This document shows positions 57,066-64,000 of a DNA stretch of 64,000 nucleotides, piece after piece. The notes below the pieces were generated by a model, which saw nothing but the letters and a program-made list of their open reading frames with translations, did not search any database and was not told the DNA's origin. A program made the position numbers and the translations under genes. The stretch lies in assembly GCF_003121985.1 (NCBI RefSeq), contig NZ_QEWP01000007.1, forward strand, positions 1 through 64,000. Reading direction: 5' to 3'. Position 1 is the stretch's first letter; every line of letters begins with the position of its first letter. The DNA is from Marinilabilia rubra. GTDB taxonomy: Bacteria > Bacteroidota > Bacteroidia > Bacteroidales > Marinilabiliaceae.

Positions 57066-58613
57066 ATGGCCAATACACTTGATCTTATGGATTTAAAACA
57101 GATTCTGACGCTTCATTTGGATGGATTGAGCAATCGCAAGATCGGCGATATGCTATGCATTCATCGAAATACTATTAACGGTTATGTGCAGCTATTTAAT
57201 GCCAGCAAATACACAAAAGAAGAACTTCTGGCCAAAGATAATGAAGAGCTACTTAAACTTTTCCCTTCGCATACGACCATTAAAAATCCGCGCTATGATG
57301 AATTAATGCGCTACTTTGAAAAAATGAATCAGCAACTTGATCACCCGGGATTTACGTTTCTGTTTCACTACAATGAGTATCGACAGCAATCAAAAGAGCC
57401 CTACAGCTACACTCAATTCATGGAGCATTACCACCGAAAGTTCCCCAAGGAAAAAGGTTCCATGAAACTCGAGCATAAGGCCGGGCATGAGGTTTATATC
57501 GATTTTACAGGCAAGAAACTTCAAATTATTAATCAGGAAACTGGAGAAATCATCCCGGTTGAGGTTTTTGTAGCCATATTGCCCAAGAGCCAATATACCT
57601 ATGTAGAGGCTTGCCTGAGCCAGAAACGGGAAGATTTAATAGGCTGCATGGCAAATGCATTGTCCTATTATGGGGGCGTTCCCAAAGCCATCGTTTCTGA
57701 TAATTTAAAATCGGCAGTGACAAGGGCCAGTAAATATGAGCCGGAAATCAATCGCTCTTTTAAGGACTTCGCGCGTCACTACAACTGCGTTATCAACCCA
57801 ACCCGTGGTTACTCGCCACAAGACAAAGCGCTGGTTGAAAACGCCGTAAATCTTGTTTATCAGCGCATATATTACCCCTTGCGCCAGATGACGTTCTTCT
57901 CTCTGAAAGATCTTAATAGAGAAATAAGGAGGCTTTTAGGCCCTTATAACGATCTTTTGCTTCAGCTCCGACAGGCCAGTCGTCGCGAACTGTTCCAATC
58001 CATCGAGCGTGAACTTTTGAAACCATTGCCAGAGTCCTCCTATGAACTAAAAGACTACCGCAGGGCCAAGGTACAAAAGACCGGCTATGTCTATTTTTCT
58101 CCAGACAAGAATTATTACAGCGTTCCTTATCGGTACATCGGTAAACGTACTCAAATACAATATACCAAGTCAACGGTAGAGGTTTTCTACAATCATGAGC
58201 GCATTGCCTGTCACTGTCGCAATCCGGCTCCGGGAGTATATACTACCAACGAAAACCATCTTAGTAGTACTCATAAGGCCTATCGCCAATGGAGTCCTGA
58301 CTATTTTAAAAAGAAAGCTTCCAGGCATGGAGAGCATGTACTTCTGCTTATCGAGGGACTCTTAAGAGAAAGTGATTATCCTGAAACGGCCTATAAACGA
58401 GCGATGGGCATCATACAATTACATCGTGATTATAGCTCAGAGCGATTAAATAATGCATGCCAAATAGCCCTCAACGTGGAAACATACTCATACAAACGGA
58501 TAAAAAATATCCTTAAGAATAATCAGGACAAAGACTTTGAACCTCTTGAAGATGACACTCAAACGCATATCCCTTTTCATAGCAATATCCGGGGCGCTTC
58601 AGCCTACAAATAG
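57066..58613 (+). CDS. istA: IS21 transposase IstA (element 2)
   Basis: A 515-aa transposase with an N-terminal HTH (GLSNRKIGDMLCIHRNTI), DDE residues in VYIDFTGKKL (about residue 147), IVSDNLKSAV (about 212) and KALVENAVNLVY (about 257), and the usual C-terminal domain. Intact, moderately similar in organisation to element 1 but clearly a different branch. Confidence 0.94.
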   Translation: MANTLDLMDLKQILTLHLDGLSNRKIGDMLCIHRNTINGYVQLFNASKYTKEELLAKDNEELLKLFPSHTTIKNPRYDELMRYFEKMNQQLDHPGFTFLFHYNEYRQQSKEPYSYTQFMEHYHRKFPKEKGSMKLEHKAGHEVYIDFTGKKLQIINQETGEIIPVEVFVAILPKSQYTYVEACLSQKREDLIGCMANALSYYGGVPKAIVSDNLKSAVTRASKYEPEINRSFKDFARHYNCVINPTRGYSPQDKALVENAVNLVYQRIYYPLRQMTFFSLKDLNREIRRLLGPYNDLLLQLRQASRRELFQSIERELLKPLPESSYELKDYRRAKVQKTGYVYFSPDKNYYSVPYRYIGKRTQIQYTKSTVEVFYNHERIACHCRNPAPGVYTTNENHLSSTHKAYRQWSPDYFKKKASRHGEHVLLLIEGLLRESDYPETAYKRAMGIIQLHRDYSSERLNNACQIALNVETYSYKRIKNILKNNQDKDFEPLEDDTQTHIPFHSNIRGASAYK

Positions 58614-58641
58614 AAATACAAACAAGTAAAAATCAAATGTC

Positions 58642-59379
58642 ATGAACAACAATCAAACAATCGAAAAACTCAGGAAAATGCGCATTAATGCGATGGCGGA
58701 GTTACACCTGCAGCAGGTTAAAAACAATCAGCTGATGGATGTAACACCTGATGATTATCTGGCTTTACTTACCGACCATGAATGGGAAGAGAGGCAAAAC
58801 AAAAAAATACAGCGATTGTTAAAACAGGCCGGATTCCGTCAAAAAGCCACTATGGCAGATGTGGACTATCAGGCTGGCAGACAACTGGACAAGAATATGT
58901 TCCAAAGGCTCTCTTCACTTGACTTTATCGCAAGAAACGAAAATCTCATTTTTACAGGCCCCTCGGGTGTTGGGAAGAGCTATTTGGCACAAGCCTTAGG
59001 ACATCAGGCATGCATGATGGAATATAAAGTGGTTTATGCCATTACCTCCCGTTTGTTTAAACGTTTTAAACTCTCAAAAGTGGATGGTACATACATGAGA
59101 GAGCTCAACAAACTCTCAAAAGCAGATGTGTTGATTATGGATGACTTCGGTCTTCAATCCCTTGACAAACATGATCGTGAAACATTAATGGATATAATAG
59201 ATGACCGCTATAACCAAAAAACAACAATCGTGTCATCGCAAATACCAGTATCAACTTGGTATGACATTATAGGGGAAGGAACAATCGCTGATGCAATACT
59301 CGACCGACTGGTGAACTCATCCCATCGAATCGATTTAAATGGGCCCTCTTTAAGAAGAGATATTTTGAAAGCAGAATAA
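58642..59379 (+). CDS. istB: IS21 helper ATPase IstB (element 2)
   Basis: A 245-aa AAA+ ATPase. P-loop TGPSGVGKSYLAQ (about residues 111-121), Walker B VLIMDDFGL (about 170), and C-terminal TTIVSSQIPVSTWYDIIGEG and DAILDRLVNSSHRI segments. 28 nt after istA. Confidence 0.94.
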   Translation: MNNNQTIEKLRKMRINAMAELHLQQVKNNQLMDVTPDDYLALLTDHEWEERQNKKIQRLLKQAGFRQKATMADVDYQAGRQLDKNMFQRLSSLDFIARNENLIFTGPSGVGKSYLAQALGHQACMMEYKVVYAITSRLFKRFKLSKVDGTYMRELNKLSKADVLIMDDFGLQSLDKHDRETLMDIIDDRYNQKTTIVSSQIPVSTWYDIIGEGTIADAILDRLVNSSHRIDLNGPSLRRDILKAE

Positions 59380-59508
59380 CATTTTTTTTGTACTATTGCA
59401 CCATCTCTCAGACTGGCACATTTTGACCGAAATGCCTGGCACAGTCAGACCGAAATAGCCACCTTTTTGAAAGGAGGCGTAAATCCAATAAAAAAGCATA
59501 GAAAAAGT

Positions 59509-59700
59509 TTACTTTCTATAAACCTCCCTGAAAAAGAACACAAAAAACACCACTAACACACTTGGCAAAATAGACCTAAGAGTTTGGACTGCAGCATTCC
59601 AACCTGGCACCTGGAGTCCAAAAGTAAAGAAGTATTCAACCAGGAAAATGAGAACAATAAAGAAGAGCATAGTCTGAAAGAAAGATTTAAGATTTTTCAT
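59509..59700 (-). CDS. Hypothetical small membrane protein
   Basis: 63 aa with two hydrophobic segments (about 8-30 and 40-57) and basic ends (MKNLKSF, REVYRK). It is directly right of the IS21 element. No family recognised. Confidence 0.4.
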   Translation of the reverse strand: MKNLKSFFQTMLFFIVLIFLVEYFFTFGLQVPGWNAAVQTLRSILPSVLVVFFVFFFREVYRK

Positions 59701-59807
59701 TCTGGTAGGTTTTTAAGATTAATAGTTACTGATTTCTTATACTTGAAATAGAGGTTTAATCACATATTAGCTCATATCTTTGATTTACTGATGCTTAATC
59801 AGAATAC

Positions 59808-59960
59808 ACATTGGCTTTTACGGGGCTAATTCGTACCTTCTTCGGGGCTTGTTCGGCCGTTCTTCGGCATTTCTCCGACTCTATAGGGCCGAAGAACAGC
59901 CGAACAGAAGTCGAACAAAGGTCGAAGGAGGTACCTGCAAGGTTCGAACGAGAATAAAGG
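59808..59960. repeat. TTCGGC/GCCGAA palindrome cluster
   Basis: Left arm TTCGTACCTTCTTCGGGG, then GTTCGGCCGTTCTTCGGC; the right side holds GGGCCGAAGAACAGCCGAAC and TCGAAGGAGGTACC in inverse order, around a centre at about 59883. An open frame over it (59795-60061) is probably not coding. Confidence 0.6.
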
Positions 59961-60419
59961 CAAAGCCGAAGCGGAATATTTTTTTGATTCAAAAATTGAA
60001 GTAGTTGGTATAAGCGCCGGTGGTCGGAAGGCGTCCCAGGAAAAAGGTTAGAATCAGTCATAATATTGGCATTTAAGGTAATAATTGATTAACAAAAATA
60101 AATGAAATGTTTCATTTTTCCAACAAACTATTGTTAGTGATGGCTTCACTTGAAGTGAAACCATCACCGTTATTTTGAATATACGACACCTTCGGCGTCG
60201 GTTTATATTAACTGTAATTGTTTCTATAAATATGGGAGCCCTTCAGGCTCCCGGTCCATCATTATCCTTAAAATCAACCTTAAAAAATAATGTTTTCAAA
60301 AGCCAACATCAGCAACCTACCACGAAGTTTACTGTAAATCAACACTCTCTTAACAAATAGTCTATTCTAAAAGGCACGTCAAACATCTCGATAAATTTGA
60401 TATCCTCTTCCCGAAATGT

Positions 60420-60673
60420 CTTTTTCTTATTTGTCCTTTTTGGCATTGCCCCAAAAAGAGACCAAAATCCCGATTATTGTTTTTGAGAGTTTTCCAAAAA
60501 AACTTTACAAAACCGATATCGGGACTAGTCCGTTTAAACCAATCAGCCCTCGAAAACCAAAATTTCCGGCCATTGCGCAAGGTCTTGAAGGTCGCCCATT
60601 TTGGCTTCCCGCTTTCCGCCGGCCCGGAAAACGGACAGGCCAGCACGCTGTTTCAACACAAAATTCGTAGCGG
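60420..60673 (+). repeat. Dispersed repeat family copy 3
   Basis: Shares the CTTTTTGGCATTGCCCCAAAAAG hairpin, AGTCCGTTTAAACC, GGTCGCCCATTTTGGCTT, GGCCCGGAAAACGGACAGGC and the CGTAGC end with copies at 22153-22443 and 27571-27811. Confidence 0.7.
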
Positions 60674-60918
60674 CATTATGATTTCTTTAAGATAAAAGAT
60701 AGGAGCCCTTCAGGCTCATATCAACACCAACACATAAAATAATTCCGGAGAAAGCGATACGCTTCAACGATCAACAACATACCCCATTGACCACGAAGTT
60801 GGTCGCATATTTATAGACCTCATCGTCATGCTTACCTTCGTGCCCCGAAAGGAGCTCGCATGTTAATCTTCTCTCAAACTAACCCTCTGCGACTTTGTGT
60901 CTCCGCGTTTACACCATC

Positions 60919-60950
60919 AAAAAACCCCCACCGGAGACCGGCAGGGGCTT
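60919..60950 (-). terminator. Rho-independent terminator of mutB
   Basis: Minus strand: stem AGCCCCTGCCGG / CCGGTGGGGGTT with loop TCT, then a T-tract, starting about 24 nt after the mutB stop codon. Confidence 0.88.
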
Positions 60951-60973
60951 AAAAATATCACTATCGAAAGTTC

Positions 60974-63127
60974 TTACTCTTCGTGACTGTGCAGTAATAG
61001 CTTACATATATCAATAGCAGCACGTGATACAGATGATCCGGGGCCAAAGATACCCACTACACCACAATCGTAGAGGTACTGATAGTCCTGGTGAGGAATA
61101 ACACCACCGGCAATCACCATGATGTCTTCACGGCCAAGCTTCTTCAGCTCATCAATAACCTGAGGAACCAAAGTTTTGTGTCCTGCAGCGAGAGAAGAAA
61201 CACCCAATACGTGAACGTCGTTCTCAACAGCCTGACGGGCAGCTTCAGCAGGAGTCTGGAACAATGGTCCCATATCCACGTCGAAACCGATGTCGGCATA
61301 TCCGGTAGCCACTACTTTGGCACCACGGTCGTGACCGTCCTGACCCATTTTGGCAATCATGATACGGGGCTGACGACCTTCTTTTTCTGCAAACTCAGCA
61401 GCCAGTGCACGAGCCTGTTCAAACTCGCTGTCATTTCCGGCCTCTGAAGAATATACTCCGTTAATTGATCTAATCACAGCTTTATATCTTCCAACGACTT
61501 TTTCACAAGCATAAGAAATTTCACCCAGAGAAGCGCGCTTCATGGCAGCATCAACAGCTAACTCAAGCAGGTTACCTTCGCCGGTTTCAACAGCTTTGGT
61601 AATAGCCTCAAGAGAAGCTTTAACCTCATCTTCGTTACGCTCGGCACGCAGCTTTTCAAGGCGCTCAATCTGAGACTTACGCACGGCAGTGTTGTCAATC
61701 TCAAGAATATCGATAGGATCTTCTTTCTCGAGACGGTAACGATTGGTACCAACAATCACCTGCTTGGCACTGTCGATCTTAGCCTGTGTACGGGCAGCAG
61801 CCTCTTCAATACGCATCTTTGGCAGACCTGTTTCGATGGCTTTGGCCATTCCACCCATCTCTTCGATCTCTTCGATGTGTGCCCAGGCCTTGTCAGCCAA
61901 TTCCTTAGTCAATGCTTCTACATAGTAAGAACCAGCCCATGGGTCAACAGCCTTGGTGATTTTGGTTTCTTCCTGAATGTAAATCTGAGTGTTACGCGCA
62001 ATACGTGCCGAAAAGTCGGTAGGCAATGCAATGGCCTCATCAAGCGCGTTGGTGTGCAACGACTGGGTGTGTCCCAAAGCGGCAGCCATAGCTTCCACAC
62101 AGGTACGACCAACGTTGTTGAAAGGATCCTGCTCCTGCAATGACCATCCTGAAGTCTGAGAGTGCGTACGCAACGCCATAGACTTAGGATTCTTAGGATC
62201 GAAACGTTTCACGATTTTCGCCCAAAGCATACGTGCAGCACGCATTTTGGCAATCTCCATGAAGTGGTTCATTCCGATGGCCCAGAAGAAAGACAAACGA
62301 GGTGCAAAAGCGTCAACGCTCAGTCCGGCAGCAACACCAGTTTTCAGGTATTCCAGACCGTCGGCCAGGGTATAACCCAATTCCAGGTCGGCAGTAGCAC
62401 CGGCTTCCTGCATGTGGTACCCAGAAATGGAGATACTGTTAAACTTAGGCATCTTCTGAGATGTGTACTCAAAGATATCGGCGATAATGCGCATTGAGAA
62501 CTCTGGTGGGTAGATGTAAGTGTTACGCACCATGAACTCTTTCAAAATGTCGTTCTGAATGGTTCCGCTCAATTCCTCAAGCTTGGCACCTTGCTCCAAA
62601 CCGGCAACGATGTAAAAAGCCATTACAGGCAGTACAGCACCGTTCATGGTCATGGAAACCGACATCTTATTCAATGGAATACCATCGAAAAGCACTTTCA
62701 TATCAAGGATAGAGTCGATGGCCACACCGGCTTTACCTACGTCACCAACCACACGCTCATGGTCAGAGTCATAACCGCGGTGGGTAGCAAGGTCAAATGC
62801 TACAGAAAGACCTTTCTGTCCGGCCGCCAGGTTACGACGGTAAAATGCATTAGACTCTTCGGCGGTAGAGAAACCTGCATACTGACGGATGGTCCAGGGA
62901 CGCATGGCGTACATAGCCGAGTAGGGCCCGCGAAGATAAGGCACCAATCCTGCAGCATAGTTCAGGTGCTCCATGCCTTCCAGGTCTTCTTTGTTGTAAA
63001 CGGGTTTCACCGGAATCTGCTCAGGTGTAACCCAGTCTTTTTTAATGCCGTTCTTTTTCTCCCAGGTTTTGGGATCAATAGGGCATTTATCTCCTTTGAA
63101 TTCTATTTTTGAAAAATCTGGTCTCAT
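60974..63127 (-). CDS. mutB: Methylmalonyl-CoA mutase large subunit
   Basis: A 717-aa adenosylcobalamin enzyme interconverting succinyl-CoA and methylmalonyl-CoA. The N-terminal CoA-binding TIM barrel (about 40-560, [33 protein letters not shown]) is followed by the B12-binding domain with DGHDRGAKV (about residue 603, His ligand) and GVSSLAAGH / VIAGGVIP. Normal length. Its partner mutA is upstream on the same strand with a 121-nt gap that contains two ACGCAGAGGCGC-type phrases. In Bacteroidota it serves propionate formation from succinate or propionate use. Confidence 0.97.
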   Translation of the reverse strand: MRPDFSKIEFKGDKCPIDPKTWEKKNGIKKDWVTPEQIPVKPVYNKEDLEGMEHLNYAAGLVPYLRGPYSAMYAMRPWTIRQYAGFSTAEESNAFYRRNLAAGQKGLSVAFDLATHRGYDSDHERVVGDVGKAGVAIDSILDMKVLFDGIPLNKMSVSMTMNGAVLPVMAFYIVAGLEQGAKLEELSGTIQNDILKEFMVRNTYIYPPEFSMRIIADIFEYTSQKMPKFNSISISGYHMQEAGATADLELGYTLADGLEYLKTGVAAGLSVDAFAPRLSFFWAIGMNHFMEIAKMRAARMLWAKIVKRFDPKNPKSMALRTHSQTSGWSLQEQDPFNNVGRTCVEAMAAALGHTQSLHTNALDEAIALPTDFSARIARNTQIYIQEETKITKAVDPWAGSYYVEALTKELADKAWAHIEEIEEMGGMAKAIETGLPKMRIEEAAARTQAKIDSAKQVIVGTNRYRLEKEDPIDILEIDNTAVRKSQIERLEKLRAERNEDEVKASLEAITKAVETGEGNLLELAVDAAMKRASLGEISYACEKVVGRYKAVIRSINGVYSSEAGNDSEFEQARALAAEFAEKEGRQPRIMIAKMGQDGHDRGAKVVATGYADIGFDVDMGPLFQTPAEAARQAVENDVHVLGVSSLAAGHKTLVPQVIDELKKLGREDIMVIAGGVIPHQDYQYLYDCGVVGIFGPGSSVSRAAIDICKLLLHSHEE

Positions 63128-63248
63128 GATAAATATTTTTAACGCAGAGGCGCTTAGGCGCTGAACTTAAATTTGAATGTCCAAAGATGTCTTTGAAGTC
63201 ATCTCTCTCAATAAAAACTATGCGTCACCGCGTCTTTGCGTTTAAAAT

Positions 63249-64000
63249 TTACTGAATATTCAACATTTTGTTAAACCCTTGCAGTGTTTCCAGCAAGTTG
63301 GTGCGCACATTGATGAAATGCTCAATGCCCTGAGCTTTCAGGTCGTCGGCACAGGCAGGGGCTCCCGCCACAACAAAAATGGCATCGCCATTCAATGCTT
63401 TAAAGGCAGCAGGTGCAGCGTCTGTATATTCTTCATCAGAAGAACAAAGCACAACCACGTCAGCTCCGGCTTTCTTAGCAGCGTCAACACCTTCTTCTAC
63501 AGTTTCGAAACCAAGGTTGTCAATGATTTCGTATCCGGCACATCCAAAGAAGTTACCAGAGAACTGAGAACGTGCCAGGCGCATGGCAAGGTTTCCGTAA
63601 GTCAACATAAAGACTTTAGGACGCTTAGTTGCTCTTTCCGTAGCCAAACGCAATGCTTCAAATTCTTCCGCACCACGGTAAAGTTGAATAGGCTCAACAG
63701 TGTTGCCTTCTTCAGAATCTGTAAAAGCTTTGTCTTCACTGATTTCTTTAGATACGGCTTCCAGATTGTTGGGGTACTGGTTGGTTCCCAGCAAGGTATC
63801 TTTCCTGCGGGCCAACTCTTTTTTACGTTTATCAGAAGTTTCATTCACTTTAGCCTGAATAAATCCGGCTTTCAGAGCAGCGGTATATCCCCCTTTTTCT
63901 TCAACTTCCACAAACAGCTTCCAGGCTTCGCTGGCAATGCTGTCGGTCAGATTTTCTATGTAGTAACTTCCTGCTGAAGGATCCACAATCATACTGAAGT
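63249..64000 (-). CDS. mutA: Methylmalonyl-CoA mutase small subunit, partial
   Basis: Only the C-terminal part (about 250 residues) is in the window; the open frame runs past the right edge. DPSAGSYYIENLTDSIASEA is the end of the barrel, and a degenerate B12-binding-like fold follows (GCAGYEIIDNLGFETVEEGV, VVLCSSDEEY), lacking the cobalamin-ligand histidine as expected for the small subunit. It pairs with MutB to form the heterodimer. Confidence 0.93.
   Translation of the reverse strand, partial: FSMIVDPSAGSYYIENLTDSIASEAWKLFVEVEEKGGYTAALKAGFIQAKVNETSDKRKKELARRKDTLLGTNQYPNNLEAVSKEISEDKAFTDSEEGNTVEPIQLYRGAEEFEALRLATERATKRPKVFMLTYGNLAMRLARSQFSGNFFGCAGYEIIDNLGFETVEEGVDAAKKAGADVVVLCSSDEEYTDAAPAAFKALNGDAIFVVAGAPACADDLKAQGIEHFINVRTNLLETLQGFNKMLNIQ

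Larger units (their letters stand above)
56894..59462 (+). mobile_element. IS21-family element 2, inserted in istB of element 1
   Basis: The left end starts TGTGCCACCGATTTCGG at 56894 with four to five terminal units (TGTGCCA-N3-ATTTCGG type) up to about 57035; the right end has inverted units at 59413-59462 (GGCACATTTTGACCGAAAT, TGGCACAG...CCGAAATAGCCA). Length about 2.57 kb. Carries intact istA and istB. No target duplication could be matched because the right flank is not istB sequence. Confidence 0.88.
59463..60973. repeat. 1.5-kb gap with palindromes and a dispersed repeat
   Basis: Contains a possible small membrane gene (59509-59700), a dense palindrome (59808-59960), small hairpins GGGAGCCCTTCAGGCTCCC (60231-60250) and a related AGGAGCCCTTCAGGCTC at 60700-60718, dispersed repeat copy 3 (60420-60673), and an ACTTTGTGTCTCCGCGTTT phrase at 60890-60911. 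No larger gene. Confidence 0.5.

Noticed and set aside
59935-59955. tRNA T-loop-like GGTTCGAAC
   Set aside because: Belongs to a palindrome; no cloverleaf, acceptor stem or anticodon arm around it.
59795-60061. 88-aa minus-strand open frame
   Set aside because: It coincides with a strong palindrome, so the open frame probably follows from the repeat.

Overview
The window looks like a chromosomal segment from a Bacteroidota bacterium, most likely a marine or sediment member of the Marinilabiliales type (lineage is inferred from gene content, not from a marker search). Supporting signs are a SusC/SusD pair, an ECF sigma/FecR couple, a type IX secretion gene (porQ), a protein with a T9SS C-terminal sorting domain, a membrane pyrophosphatase, and small families found mainly in Bacteroidota (DUF3987, DUF6371, DUF4248).

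Layout. 0.5-24.7 kb is mostly housekeeping: an outer-membrane metallopeptidase/beta-propeller/barrel fusion, hppA, a threonine/serine dehydratase, cardiolipin synthase, ribD, prmC, acpH, then the minus-strand block YkgJ-porQ-cmk-ispH-pfkA, a DMT transporter, an aldo/keto reductase and a DUF1848 protein. Gaps between these genes are full of small palindromic or MITE-like repeats, and one group II intron sits at 20.1-22.0 kb. 25.0-31.0 kb is an accessory zone: a lipoprotein, several repeat elements, and a compact minus-strand cluster of a C39-peptidase ABC exporter, a 76-aa double-glycine precursor peptide and a small membrane protein (possible immunity). An IS1595-type element abuts the start of the exporter gene.

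32-47.8 kb is one minus-strand polysaccharide utilisation locus: ECF sigma, FecR-type anti-sigma, SusC with an STN signalling domain, SusD, small secreted proteins, GH16 (carrageenase-like sequence features), S1 sulfatase, a T9SS cargo, GH2 and a GH43/GH117-like five-bladed propeller. Together these suggest sensing, uptake and dismantling of a sulfated red-algal galactan.

48-54 kb is the remains of an integrative or mobilisable element: DUF6371 (toprim-like) and DUF3987 genes, a helix-turn-helix gene split by a second group II intron, and a divergent DUF4248 gene across a region with 10-bp phased repeats. The intron can be excised exactly in frame to restore a 93-aa protein. 54.5-59.5 kb holds two IS21-family elements, one inserted in the istB of the other. 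60.9-64 kb returns to core metabolism with mutB and the 3' part of mutA (methylmalonyl-CoA mutase).

The most interesting items are the double-glycine peptide/C39 exporter cluster, the intron-split HTH gene with its phased-repeat control region, and several short non-autonomous repeat families with visible target-site duplications. No tRNA, rRNA or CRISPR array was seen.
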